Shown here: positions 1 through 10,082 of the stretch, in pieces
Numbering within the stretch: the stretch's first letter is position 1
How the letters are laid out: each line of letters begins with the position of its first letter
Assembly: GCA_022560655.1 (NCBI GenBank)
Contig: JADFSS010000004.1
Coordinates: forward strand, 1 to 64,000
Direction: 5' to 3'
Source of the DNA: Candidatus Neomarinimicrobiota bacterium
GTDB taxonomy: Bacteria; Fidelibacterota; Marinisomatia; SCGC-AAA003-L08; TS1B11
DNA: 64,000 nucleotides
Notes under the pieces: generated by a model
The model's database searches: none
What the model was told of the DNA's origin: nothing
What the model saw: only the letters and a program-made list of their open reading frames with translations
Translations under genes and position numbers: made by a program

Positions 1-2
1 AT

Positions 3-1217
3 TCCCTGCCGGGAATGATGGCCATCGGCCATACACGCTACTCCACCACCGGCAGCCTGGATGCCAAGAACATTGGGCCCCTGCTGTTTAACGTGCAGGA
101 GCAGCCGGTTTCGGTGGCCCACAACGGCAATCTGGTCAATATCAAAGCGACCCGGCAGCGGCTCCAGAAGGAAGGGGCCATCTTCCAGACCACCACCGAC
201 ACGGAAGTCATCATCCACCTGATGGCCAAGGCGACGGGGGAGCGGATGGTGGACCGGCTGGCGGTGGCGCTGACCCAAGTGGAGGGCGCCTACTCCCTGC
301 TCATTCTGACTCCCGATGGCCTCATCGCCGCCCGTGACCCGTACGGCTGGCGCCCCTTTACCGTGGGCCGACTGGGCGAGACCTGGGTGGTTGCCTCGGA
401 AACCTGCGCGCTGGACCTGATTGGCGCAGAGGGTTTTGGCGATGTAGAGCCGGGCGAAATCGTGCTCATCAACGGCGCTGGCTATCAGACCATCCACACC
501 CTGCCCAAGCAGGTTCCCAAACACTGTAGCTTTGAGTACATCTATTTCTCCCGCCCCGATTCCCGTATTTTCGGCGCCAATGTGGACAAGATGAGACGCA
601 GGCTGGGCAAGATCCTGGCTGATGAAAATCCCGCGCCCACCGCCGACATCGTGATATCAGTGCCCGATTCCAGCAACACCGCCACTTTGGGGTTCTCCCG
701 CGCCAGCGGCATCAAATACGAGATCGGCCTCATCAGGAACCACTATGTTGGGCGCAGCTTTATCCGGCCCGAACAGCACTTGCGTGACCTCACCGTCAAA
801 CTCAAGTTCAACCCGGTGAAGGGCGTGCTGAAAGACCGGGAGGTGGTCATCGTTGATGATAGCATTGTCCGTGGCACCACCATGCGCAATCTGGTGCGCC
901 TCCTGCGCGAGGCGGGCGTCGCAAAGGTGCACGTACGGATTTCCTCGCCGCCGATCCGGCACCCGTGCCATTTTGGGTTGGATTTTCCCACCGAGAAGGA
1001 ACTCATCGCCAACCAGCGCAGCCAGAAGGAAATCGAGGGCTACCTGGAGGTGGATAGTCTGGCCTACCTCTCGCTGGAAGGCATGCTGGAGAGCATGGAT
1101 CTCCCCGCCGAAAACTATTGCACCGCCTGTTTCTCGGGTCAGTATCCCGTGATGCCGGAGGAAGAGCTGGGCAAGGATGTTTTTGAGCACCCTAAAACCG
1201 CAGCGGCAGACGCCTAA
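3..1217 (+). CDS. purF: Amidophosphoribosyltransferase PurF, 5' end cut by window edge
   Basis: Catalyses the first committed step of purine synthesis, PRPP plus glutamine to 5-phosphoribosylamine. The frame is open to the window edge, so the N-terminus with the nucleophilic Cys1 lies outside. What remains begins in the glutaminase domain (IGHTRYSTTG) and continues into the phosphoribosyltransferase domain with the PRPP loop VVIVDDSIVRGTT. Four cysteines, in KHCSFEYIYF, HPCHFG and YCTACF, occupy the positions that ligate a [4Fe-4S] cluster in the Bacillus-type enzyme, so I infer the cluster-bearing subtype. The next gene follows after 16 bases and may be cotranscribed. purL lies far away at 36.3 kb, so the pathway is dispersed. 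Confidence 0.95.
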   Translation, partial: SLPGMMAIGHTRYSTTGSLDAKNIGPLLFNVQEQPVSVAHNGNLVNIKATRQRLQKEGAIFQTTTDTEVIIHLMAKATGERMVDRLAVALTQVEGAYSLLILTPDGLIAARDPYGWRPFTVGRLGETWVVASETCALDLIGAEGFGDVEPGEIVLINGAGYQTIHTLPKQVPKHCSFEYIYFSRPDSRIFGANVDKMRRRLGKILADENPAPTADIVISVPDSSNTATLGFSRASGIKYEIGLIRNHYVGRSFIRPEQHLRDLTVKLKFNPVKGVLKDREVVIVDDSIVRGTTMRNLVRLLREAGVAKVHVRISSPPIRHPCHFGLDFPTEKELIANQRSQKEIEGYLEVDSLAYLSLEGMLESMDLPAENYCTACFSGQYPVMPEEELGKDVFEHPKTAAADA

Positions 1218-1233
1218 CACCTGAGACTTTCGC

Positions 1234-2244
1234 ATGGCCGGTTCGGAACGGGGCAACGCCCCTGGCGCACTCACAAGACTTAAGGCTGTTGCTGTACGTG
1301 GGCAGGAAAAATTCGACCCCGTGCTGAACGCTCTCTTCCTGTTCCGCCCCACACTGTTCATACCCGCGCTGATTATCTCCGTGGCGGGTCTGGCGGCCGG
1401 AAGAGCAACATTTCAGCGGTACTTTTTCTGGCGCGCCGATTGGAGTTGGACCGGCCTGCTGCTCTTCACGGGCGTAACGCTGATTACGGCCGCCTCTTTT
1501 GCCAACGCGAAGCCAGGTGAAGGCGGGGAACTGGCGCTGAAGGGTTATCCATCACCGCCCGCCGCTCGGTCCGGGACGGCTGACACTGCCCGGCGTTTGG
1601 GCAGGATCGTCCTGGTTCTCGGCCTGGTGCTCATGCTGCCCGCAGGGTGGTTGGCGGTTGCCGGTGGAGGCGCCCTGTACCTGTTTTGGGGAGAGCTCTA
1701 CGCAGCGCGGGTTGCCCTGTGGAAAAGCAACCTGGCGCTGGAGACGGCACTACACACTTTGGCGGGCATGGCGCTGTTCTACATCGGGTGGGCAGCGAGC
1801 GGCGCTCCACTTACCGGGAACCTGCCCGTGGCGGCACCCTACGCCCTTATGCTCGCCGCGTTTGGAGCCCATATTGCCATCACTCACGGCCCCGCCGAAG
1901 ACAGAGCCGCAGCCCTGCCCAGTCGCAATCTGGTGGCCGGCGTGTCCGCATTCGCCGCCACTGCCACGGTTCTCGCCGCTGCGCTGGGGATGAAATTCAG
2001 TGACCCAGTCATCTCCACCAGCGCCATTTTGACGCTGCCGTTCTTTGTCGTTGCCCTGGTACTGCGGCGGAATAGAGATATCGTCTATAGCAGCCGCTAT
2101 GGGTTGCTTATCATTGGCATTCTAGTAGGCTCCCGCTATCCCTGGCTCTACGTGCCGACCATTCTGCTGTTCTATCTGTCCAGATATTACTATCGTCGAC
2201 ACCTGGGCCTGCTGCACCCCACTTTTCAAAGCTATCACCCATAA
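1234..2244 (+). CDS. Multi-pass membrane protein, unrecognised (weak UbiA-like look)
   Basis: A 336-residue protein with about eight or nine hydrophobic segments after a short basic N-terminus. The beginning of the membrane part (LFRPTLFIPALIISVAG) and the very end (a YYRRH-type basic terminus after a final helix) recall UbiA-type prenyltransferases, but I cannot find the two Asp-rich substrate motifs (NxxxDxxxD) of that family, so an enzymatic role should not be assumed. It may be a degenerate or divergent UbiA relative, or an unrelated integral membrane protein. It follows purF by 16 bases in the same direction, which suggests cotranscription without indicating a function. No clear Shine-Dalgarno is visible before the ATG. 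Confidence 0.7.
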   Translation: MAGSERGNAPGALTRLKAVAVRGQEKFDPVLNALFLFRPTLFIPALIISVAGLAAGRATFQRYFFWRADWSWTGLLLFTGVTLITAASFANAKPGEGGELALKGYPSPPAARSGTADTARRLGRIVLVLGLVLMLPAGWLAVAGGGALYLFWGELYAARVALWKSNLALETALHTLAGMALFYIGWAASGAPLTGNLPVAAPYALMLAAFGAHIAITHGPAEDRAAALPSRNLVAGVSAFAATATVLAAALGMKFSDPVISTSAILTLPFFVVALVLRRNRDIVYSSRYGLLIIGILVGSRYPWLYVPTILLFYLSRYYYRRHLGLLHPTFQSYHP

Positions 2245-2328
2245 TTCATGGTAGGGTAGCCCACAGCGGGCCGGTGCTGATTTTCGCTATGAGACCGTTG
2301 GGCAGGATACTAGCTTCCCGGTTTCAAT

Positions 2329-2348
2329 CTTGCTTGGCCTTGCTTGGC
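2329..2348. repeat. 10-bp tandem duplication in intergenic region
   Basis: CTTGCTTGGC occurs twice in direct succession in the 207-base gap before the DinG-like gene. No function is apparent; a simple slip duplication is the plainest reading. Confidence 0.6.
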
Positions 2349-2395
2349 GGTTAATATTTCGGAGACGGTTGCCTGCCTCAATTCACTCCTATCAC

Positions 2396-2440
2396 GGGAC
2401 TCAGATGAACGCAGCTGATGGGGCTCGCTGCGTGAGTCCC
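2396..2440 (+). promoter_or_regulatory. Bulged hairpin in the leader of the DinG-like gene
   Basis: GGGACTCA (2396-2403) pairs with TGAGTCCC (2433-2440), and inside it CGCAGC (2410-2415) pairs with GCTGCG (2427-2432), leaving a six-base bulge on the left arm and an 11-base loop. The structure ends 11 bases before the ATG at 2452, which has no good Shine-Dalgarno of its own. There is no T-run, so it is not a classical terminator. It could affect translation of the helicase gene, but that is inference. Confidence 0.45.
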
Positions 2441-2451
2441 AGCTCCCGACG

Positions 2452-5298
2452 ATGACCACCTCCCAGCTCCTGGAGCAACTGGAACTAGACGACTTTGTCG
2501 TCATAGATTTTGAAACCACCGGCCTCGACTCCGAAACCAATGCCATCATTGAGCTGGGGGCCGTCAGGTTCAGCGGGGGAGAGCACGCGGACACGTTTCA
2601 ACAATTGGTCAATCCGCTGGAGCCGATTCCGCGACTGGTTGTGGATCTCACCAACATCACCGACGACATGGTGGCGGGGGAGCCAACCATCGCGGAAGTA
2701 GGTCAGGAATTCCTGGACTTTGTGGGCCAGCGACCCCTGGTAGCCCACAACATCCGGTTCGACCTGGCATTCCTGCGCTCCATCTACCGTTCCCTGGGCC
2801 AGCCGGACGAAATTGGCAATGTCCTTTACGACACACTGCCCCTGGCGCGAACCCTGCTCTATTTTCACTCCGGATTCAGTCTGGGCGCCCTTTGTGAGTA
2901 CTATGGCATCTCACATCGGGACGCCCACCGCGCGTATCATGATGCCCTCCACACGGGCCAAATCTTTCTGCGTCTGATTCATGAAGCTGCGGCCTATCCA
3001 CTGCCGGTCATCCAGGCGCTGCTGGGGGTGCAGGAGCATGTGACCAACCCCAACAGGATGCTCTACTCCCGCCTGGTGCAGGTGATGTCTTCCCGGGGCC
3101 AGGTTAAGGGCCTCACGGAGTCCGCGCTGGACCACCCCGTGCTCCAGTCCGTATTTGAGCAGGAGGGGCGCGGCGATGATTACGGTCCAGCAAGTCCCGA
3201 TGGATTTTTCGGTCCGGAGGGGCTCCTTGCGTCTCAGTGGGAGCGGTTCGAATATCGCGCAGTCCAGGCAGAGTTCGCCCAAGCGGTGGCGGGAGCCTTC
3301 GAGGACGGGCACATTGCGCTGACGGAGGCGGGAACCGGACTGGGTAAATCCCTGGCCTACCTGCTCGCGGCGGTAAACCATACCTACGTGCACAACGTAC
3401 CGGTGGTGATATCGTGCCAAACAAAGCACCTCCAGGACCAGCTGTTCTATAAGGAGATACCCCGGCTGGCAGCTACGCTGGAGGCGCCGCTCAAAGCAGT
3501 CATGTTGAAAGGGCGCCGCAACTACCTTTGCCGAACCCGGCTCGAGTTCGTTCTGGCCAATGCCAGGCGGCTCTTGGGGCCTGGCGACTGTGAACGCATT
3601 CTGCCCATTCTCATTTGGGAACAGTTTACGAAAACAGGTGACATAGACGAATGTCCCGGCTTTTTGGTGCCGGCCAGTGGCCGCCTGTGGGCCATGCTGC
3701 GCAGCGAGCGGGGCTTCTGCCTGGGTAATATCTGCCGCCGGCACCACGGCTGTTTTCTGGGTCCCATCCGTCGTGCCGCCGATTCCGCCAGCCTCGTGAT
3801 CGTGAACCATGCGCTGCTCATCGCCGACGCGGCCGGTGACGTGGGGGTGCTGCCCGATGAATTCGCCTTGGTCCTGGATGAGGCCCATAACCTTCCCCGT
3901 GTCACCACCGATCAGCTTACGATGACTTTTGGGGAGGAAGTGGTGAGCCGTCTCACGGAAAACTATCTGGCCGGCAGGTTTCGGCAGATCTACCGCAAGC
4001 AGCTGCAAGAGGCGCTCCAGGCCATTGATGAGGACAGGAGCTGGTACGAGGAGGTTCGCCAGGCGGCCAGGACCCTGCAGAAGATCACTCCACAGCTGCT
4101 GCAGGCCTATCTCGAGCAACACAAGATTGAGGCCTCGCCCGATTGGAAGTTCGCCACACAGCAGACCAGGTATATCGACCCCCGGACCGAGTTCCGGGGA
4201 TTGGACCCCGAGGTGCTCGCCACGGGTGAGGCGCTGACGGCCTTTACCCAGTCCTTGAAGGAAATACACACACTTATCAGCACGACGGACATTACCGTCG
4301 CGGAGACGCTCCTCAGTGAGTTGGAGCTGGACCTGGCGGATGCCGCTGCGCTGGGCAACGCCTTCCAGCGTATCGCGCTGGAGGCACCCACCGGAGATCA
4401 TGTGCTGTGGCGCGAGGTGCGGGTGGTGAAGGGGCAGGCCAAGGTCGCGTTTCAGTCCGCACCGCTGACGGTGGGGGCGTTTCTACGCGAGCAGCTATTT
4501 GAACAACGTCCCGGAACGGTGCTCTGTTCGGCCACGCTGCAGGTGGGTTCCACGTTCGATTATTACCGGAGGCAGGTGGGCCTGGACGAGCTGTTCGAGG
4601 CCTGGCCGGTGGTAGAACGAGAGTTCCCCTCACCGTTCTACTACGCTGAGCAGTGCGCCGTGCTGGCCTGGGATACAAGTGTCGATGTCACCGATCCGCT
4701 TTACCCCCAACGTCTGGCCGACCTGATCGATACCCTCACTGACCAAATTGAGCGCCGGTTGCTGGTGCTGTTTACCTCCTATGCCCAGCTGCAGGCGGTC
4801 CACACGGCTCTTTACGCACGGCTCTTTCGAACGGAACGACGGCTTATTGCTCAATTCGGTGGCAGCAGTCGACGCAGTCTGCTGGACGCCTTCCGGGAGC
4901 ACCGCCGGGCCATCTTGCTGGGCACCACCAGCTTTTGGGAAGGGGTCGACCTGCCCGGTGAACTCCTGGAGATGCTTATTATCGCCCGACTGCCCTTTGC
5001 CAATCCCACCGATCCGGTGGTGGAGGCGCGCATCGAAAGCCTCCAGGAGCAAGGGCGCAATCCGTTCCAGGATTTTCAGGTTCCTGAGGCTATTACGCGA
5101 TTCAGACAAGGCTTTGGCCGCTTGATTCGTTCGTCCACGGATGAGGGGGTCTTCATCGTGACCGATTCCAGAGTCTACCGGCGGCAATACGGCCAGCAGT
5201 TCCTGGATGCCCTCCCCGTGGAGGCGATTCCGTTCAGCCATGCCGACAGTATCGTCCCGCTGGTAGGCAAGCAAATATTTAGGGAAGCAAGGGTTTAG
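2452..5298 (+). CDS. dinG: DinG-family helicase with N-terminal DnaQ-like 3'-5' exonuclease
   Basis: A 948-residue two-part enzyme. Residues about 14-170 form a DEDDh exonuclease: VVIDFETTGL carries the first acidic pair, and LVAHNIRFDLAFL and HRAYHDAL supply later motifs. The rest is an XPD/DinG-type superfamily 2 helicase, with Walker A EAGTGLGKS near residue 292 and the DEAH box VLDEAHNL near 473. Cysteines in NYLC and in the C-x4-C-x5-C run GFCLGNICRRHHGC match the [4Fe-4S] ligands of E. coli DinG in spacing. This fused layout resembles the DinG proteins of Firmicutes rather than E. coli DinG, which lacks the exonuclease. The likely role is in DNA repair or R-loop and recombination-intermediate processing. 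It stands alone, 34 bases before hutH. Confidence 0.9.
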   Translation: MTTSQLLEQLELDDFVVIDFETTGLDSETNAIIELGAVRFSGGEHADTFQQLVNPLEPIPRLVVDLTNITDDMVAGEPTIAEVGQEFLDFVGQRPLVAHNIRFDLAFLRSIYRSLGQPDEIGNVLYDTLPLARTLLYFHSGFSLGALCEYYGISHRDAHRAYHDALHTGQIFLRLIHEAAAYPLPVIQALLGVQEHVTNPNRMLYSRLVQVMSSRGQVKGLTESALDHPVLQSVFEQEGRGDDYGPASPDGFFGPEGLLASQWERFEYRAVQAEFAQAVAGAFEDGHIALTEAGTGLGKSLAYLLAAVNHTYVHNVPVVISCQTKHLQDQLFYKEIPRLAATLEAPLKAVMLKGRRNYLCRTRLEFVLANARRLLGPGDCERILPILIWEQFTKTGDIDECPGFLVPASGRLWAMLRSERGFCLGNICRRHHGCFLGPIRRAADSASLVIVNHALLIADAAGDVGVLPDEFALVLDEAHNLPRVTTDQLTMTFGEEVVSRLTENYLAGRFRQIYRKQLQEALQAIDEDRSWYEEVRQAARTLQKITPQLLQAYLEQHKIEASPDWKFATQQTRYIDPRTEFRGLDPEVLATGEALTAFTQSLKEIHTLISTTDITVAETLLSELELDLADAAALGNAFQRIALEAPTGDHVLWREVRVVKGQAKVAFQSAPLTVGAFLREQLFEQRPGTVLCSATLQVGSTFDYYRRQVGLDELFEAWPVVEREFPSPFYYAEQCAVLAWDTSVDVTDPLYPQRLADLIDTLTDQIERRLLVLFTSYAQLQAVHTALYARLFRTERRLIAQFGGSSRRSLLDAFREHRRAILLGTTSFWEGVDLPGELLEMLIIARLPFANPTDPVVEARIESLQEQGRNPFQDFQVPEAITRFRQGFGRLIRSSTDEGVFIVTDSRVYRRQYGQQFLDALPVEAIPFSHADSIVPLVGKQIFREARV

Positions 5299-5332
5299 AC
5301 GCCCGCCAACGCGCGCGAGTGGACACAGGACC

Positions 5333-6862
5333 TTGAGCGAATTTGTTGTTGAACCAAGGGAGTACACCCTGGATGACTTCAGGGATTACTTGAACCACAA
5401 TCCCCCCGTGGTGCTCAGCGGCAAGGCCCGCAGCAGGCTCGAGCGCTCCCACCGCGTGCTCCAGGAACTCTTATCCAGGAATGATGTCACCATTTATGGT
5501 GTTAACACCGGGTTCGGCAAGCTCAGCACCGTGCGTATTGCAGCTGAGGATACGGCGACCTTGCAGCGGAACCTGGTCCGCTCCCATGCTGTAGGTGTTG
5601 GGCCGCCCTCAGACACAGAGATCGTGCGACTTGCGCTGCTATTGAAAGTGATCGCCCTGTGCCAGGGGTATAGTGGCGTCCGTCCCGAGCTGGTTGACCT
5701 GCTGGTGTTATTCCTGAACGGAGATGCCCTGCCTGTGGTTCCATCCCAGGGCTCGGTGGGCGCCAGCGGAGACCTCGCCCCGTTTGCCCATGTGGCCCTG
5801 GCCCTGATGGGGGAGGGTGAGATGGTCAGGGCGGGTGCGATAGCACCGGCCCGGGAGGTCTTGGGTGCCCTGGGCCTGGAGCCGCTCGTGTTGCAGGCCA
5901 AGGAGGGGCTGGCATTGCTTAACGGCACCCAGTATTCCACCGCACTGGGTATCGTGTCCGCGGTCAAGCTACACAATCTTGTGAGAGCGGCTGACGTCAT
6001 CGGCGCCCTTTCGGTGGACGGGCTGATGGGATCGCCAGGTCCCTTCCGGAAAGAGGTCCATGCCTTGAAGAAGCACGCGGGACAGCAGGCCTCAGCTGCA
6101 AACCTGTACAATCTCATGGAAGGGAGTACCATCCGCGAAAGCCACCGGCTGGGAGATTCCCGGGTGCAGGATATGTACAGCATGCGCTGCATGCCACAGG
6201 TCCATGGCGCCTGCCGCGATTCGCTGGCGTTTGCCGCCCAGCAGCTGTTGCAGGAGGCCAACAGTGTCAGCGATAATCCGCTGGTATTTGTCGACAGCGG
6301 CCAGGTGCTTTCGGCGGGACACTTTCATGGTGAGGCTACGGCACTGGCCTGTGATCTGGCTGCCATTGCGGCTGCGGAGCTGGGCAGCATAAGTGAACGG
6401 CGCATCTTCGCCCTCCTGGCCGGCAATGGCGGGCTGCCCGCTTTTCTTGTGCCCCAACCCGGTCTAAATTCCGGCTTCATGATGCTCCAGGTAACGGCAG
6501 CTGCCCTGGTCTCCGAGAATAAGACGCTCGCCCACCCCGCCAGCGTAGACTCTATTCCCATGAGCGATGATCAGGAAGATCACGTCCCTATGTCTGCCTG
6601 GGCGGGACAGAAACTGCTACTGATCGTGGCGAATCTTGAGCATATCCTGAGTTTCGAATACCTGGCTGCGGTTCAGGCTATCGACTTTCACGAGGGGCTT
6701 GAAGCGGGACGAGGAGCCATGGCGGCCTACCGGCTCTTGCGCGACCAAAGCTCCTTTGTGGAGGAAGACCGGCTCCTTGCCCCGGACATGGCTGCAGCCC
6801 GCAATTTGATTGCTTCGGGAGCCGTGGTTGCGGCCGCCCATGCGGCCGTGCCCCTGCAGTGA
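5333..6862 (+). CDS. hutH: Histidine ammonia-lyase
   Basis: Converts L-histidine to trans-urocanate and ammonia. The start is TTG. The Ala-Ser-Gly triad that cyclises to the MIO cofactor is at residues 144-146 within GSVGASGDLAP, and the fingerprint GVNTGFGKL is at about 57-64. Ser-His at 84-85 (NLVRSHAVG) is the histidine-selective pair; phenylalanine and tyrosine lyases carry other residues there. At 509 residues it has the usual family length. No hutU, hutI or formimidoylglutamate genes occur in the window, so degradation beyond urocanate is encoded elsewhere or absent. Its stop overlaps the next start (GTGA), implying translational coupling to the RpiB-like gene. Confidence 0.95.
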   Translation: MSEFVVEPREYTLDDFRDYLNHNPPVVLSGKARSRLERSHRVLQELLSRNDVTIYGVNTGFGKLSTVRIAAEDTATLQRNLVRSHAVGVGPPSDTEIVRLALLLKVIALCQGYSGVRPELVDLLVLFLNGDALPVVPSQGSVGASGDLAPFAHVALALMGEGEMVRAGAIAPAREVLGALGLEPLVLQAKEGLALLNGTQYSTALGIVSAVKLHNLVRAADVIGALSVDGLMGSPGPFRKEVHALKKHAGQQASAANLYNLMEGSTIRESHRLGDSRVQDMYSMRCMPQVHGACRDSLAFAAQQLLQEANSVSDNPLVFVDSGQVLSAGHFHGEATALACDLAAIAAAELGSISERRIFALLAGNGGLPAFLVPQPGLNSGFMMLQVTAAALVSENKTLAHPASVDSIPMSDDQEDHVPMSAWAGQKLLLIVANLEHILSFEYLAAVQAIDFHEGLEAGRGAMAAYRLLRDQSSFVEEDRLLAPDMAAARNLIASGAVVAAAHAAVPLQ

Positions 6863-7491
6863 AGCGCCAGGTCATCGCCGAAGCCGATGTGCGCAGGGCT
6901 CACCGGGAGCGGCGCCCCCTCGAAATTGAAGAAGGCGCCATCCTCACACCTTCGGCCCGTGATGCGGTGCGGGCGCTACAGGTTGAAGTGGTCCAGGCCG
7001 GACAGCTGCGCACGCATTTGCCACCCATACCTGCGTTCCGCGTGGTGGGTGTCGCCAGCGATCACGGGGGTGTGGAGGCCAAGCGGTGGGTCTGTGAGGC
7101 ACTGGAGGCATTGGGAGCGGAGTACCGGGATCATGGGGTAAACTCCAGCAGCGAGAGCGTTGATTACCCGGACAAGGCGGCTGAGATCGCCACCAAAGTT
7201 CAATCCGGCGCCTACTGGCGTGGCATCATCATTGATGGGATCGGCATCGGTTCGGCCATTTCAGCCAACAAATTTATCGGTATTCGTGCCGGTCAGGTTT
7301 ACGATACCATCACGGCCATCAACGCCCGCGCCCACAACAATGCAAATATTATCACGCTAGGTGGACAGTTGCTGGGTCAGAAAATGGTGAAAGAAATTGT
7401 AAATCTGTTTCTGAGTACCGAATTTGAGGGTGGTCGGCATCAGCGCCGAATCGACAAGATTCAGCAGATCGAGATTGATCAAAGGGGGTAG
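6859..7491 (+). CDS. RpiB/LacAB-family sugar-phosphate isomerase-like protein with N-terminal LTPSARD segment
   Basis: From about residue 60 the protein follows the RpiB fold: SDHGG at 67-71, DYPDKA at 102-107, the GIGIGSAISANK loop near 127-138 and NANIITLGG at 161-169. The cysteine that acts as catalytic base in E. coli RpiB (in the CGTGIGMS loop) is replaced by Asp126 (IIIDGIGIGSA), so ordinary ribose-5-phosphate isomerase activity is doubtful. Residues 1-55 form an extra segment with ILTPSARDAVRAL, a motif I associate with proteins of bacterial microcompartment loci (EutQ/PduL-type and planctomycete RpiB relatives). No shell protein genes are present here. It starts with GTG and overlaps the hutH stop by 4 bases. 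Confidence 0.75.
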   Translation: MKRQVIAEADVRRAHRERRPLEIEEGAILTPSARDAVRALQVEVVQAGQLRTHLPPIPAFRVVGVASDHGGVEAKRWVCEALEALGAEYRDHGVNSSSESVDYPDKAAEIATKVQSGAYWRGIIIDGIGIGSAISANKFIGIRAGQVYDTITAINARAHNNANIITLGGQLLGQKMVKEIVNLFLSTEFEGGRHQRRIDKIQQIEIDQRG

Positions 7492-8946
<1,455 letters not shown>

Positions 8947-8967
8947 AAGCAGCCCTGCGGGGCCAAA

Positions 8968-9228
8968 TCAGGAGGCGAAACGGGTTGCTACCAGATGCGC
9001 AAGCCTGGATTTGAGGCGCGCGGCCTTGTTCTTGTGAAGCAGGCTGGTGCCAGCTCCTTTATCGAGCAGGCTGATGGCTTCCTTCAAGGCCGCCTCCGCC
9101 GGACCTTTCGCTTCGGCCAGCCGCACCGTCTTGATAGACGACCGCAGCCGGGCCCTAATGCCCCGATTCCGAGCATTGCGCTTCAGCGATTGCCGGTGCC
9201 GTTTGATGGTGGAGGCGTGTCGATCCAT
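8968..9228 (-). CDS. rpsT: 30S ribosomal protein S20
   Basis: An 86-residue, Lys/Arg-rich helical protein that binds 16S rRNA early in small-subunit assembly. The pattern (STIKRHRQSLKRNARNR near the N-terminus, IKTVRLA in the middle, and LLHKNKAARLKSRLA near the end) is that of bacterial S20. It is monocistronic and convergent with guaB. Its promoter must lie in the 121-base gap shared with the divergent crp-like gene. Confidence 0.95.
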   Translation of the reverse strand: MDRHASTIKRHRQSLKRNARNRGIRARLRSSIKTVRLAEAKGPAEAALKEAISLLDKGAGTSLLHKNKAARLKSRLAHLVATRFAS

Positions 9229-9349
9229 AAATGTGCTCGTGTTTTGCGAAAACTGAGCCTAAAGTTTACACCGAACCTATCAAAACTGCAAATAGGGTTT
9301 ATCACACAATAGAATTGCCTATTTTGCCCGGTTGATATAAGTTTCTGCC

Positions 9350-10033
9350 ATGAGTCACACATCGAGTATCCTCAGGGAAGTGCCCATCTTTACGGAATTG
9401 ACGGAGAGAGATATGGGCCTAATCATGGATATGACTGTCAGGCGCACCTACCCCAGGAACACCTTGATCGTGATTGAAGAGGACAAGGGGGATACGCTAT
9501 ACCTCATTGAATCCGGATCGGTAAAAATTACGCGCCTGAACGAGGAAGGCCGTGAGGTGATTCTTGCCATTCTTGGATCCGCGGAGTTTTTTGGCGAGAT
9601 GGCCCTGCTCGATGGCCAAGGCCGCTCCGCCAATGTGATGGCCATTGAGGACACGGTGCTGTTTACCTTGAATCGACGGAACTTTTTGGATGTTCTGGAG
9701 CGGTTCCCCTCCATCTCCATCCACCTGCTGAAGGAAATGACCCTCCGCCTGCGAAAATCCGACCAGCAGATCAAATCCCTATCCTTGTCCGACGCCGAAC
9801 ACCGCATCGGTATTGCTATCCACCGTTTCGCCGAGGACATGGGCATTTTCAAGCAGGGCGTGGTCACCATCAATCGGCTGCCGTACCAACAGGATATCGC
9901 CAACATGGCAGGCACCAGTCGGGAGACGGTATCGCGCATGCTGAAAAATCTCGAGCAGAAGGGTCTGGTGGAGCGCGAAGGCCGCCATTTGATCATCCGA
10001 AACTACGCCACTTTTACCCGGCTATTTGGATAG
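9350..10033 (+). CDS. Crp/Fnr-family transcriptional regulator
   Basis: A 227-residue regulator with an N-terminal cyclic-nucleotide-binding barrel, a long dimerisation helix and a C-terminal winged helix. The phosphate-binding cassette reads FFGEMALLDGQGRSANVMA, keeping the Gly-Glu and Arg-Ser pair used by E. coli CRP to hold cAMP. The recognition helix SRETVSRML matches the Arg-Glu-x-x-x-Arg contact set of CRP, so a CRP-like half-site is plausible. There is no N-terminal cysteine cluster, which argues against an oxygen-sensing FNR. The ligand is not proven. A weak promoter-like pair (TTGCCT at 9315, TATAAG at 9336, 15-base spacer) precedes it. Divergent from rpsT. Confidence 0.88.
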   Translation: MSHTSSILREVPIFTELTERDMGLIMDMTVRRTYPRNTLIVIEEDKGDTLYLIESGSVKITRLNEEGREVILAILGSAEFFGEMALLDGQGRSANVMAIEDTVLFTLNRRNFLDVLERFPSISIHLLKEMTLRLRKSDQQIKSLSLSDAEHRIGIAIHRFAEDMGIFKQGVVTINRLPYQQDIANMAGTSRETVSRMLKNLEQKGLVEREGRHLIIRNYATFTRLFG

Positions 10034-10082
10034 CCAGCTGCCCCGCCTGGCCACCTTTACCAGCACGATCAAAGTCTAAGCC

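Noticed and set aside
2911-4401. Long minus-strand open frame (496 codons) opposite the DinG-like gene
   Set aside because: The plus-strand gene has a complete set of domain motifs; the antisense frame has a low-complexity, Gly/Gln/His-rich sequence without family character and no ribosome site, as expected from GC-rich codon bias.
9260-9345. Possible CRP/FNR binding site upstream of the crp-like gene
   Set aside because: A TCACA half-site is present but the matching TGTGA half at the right spacing is not.
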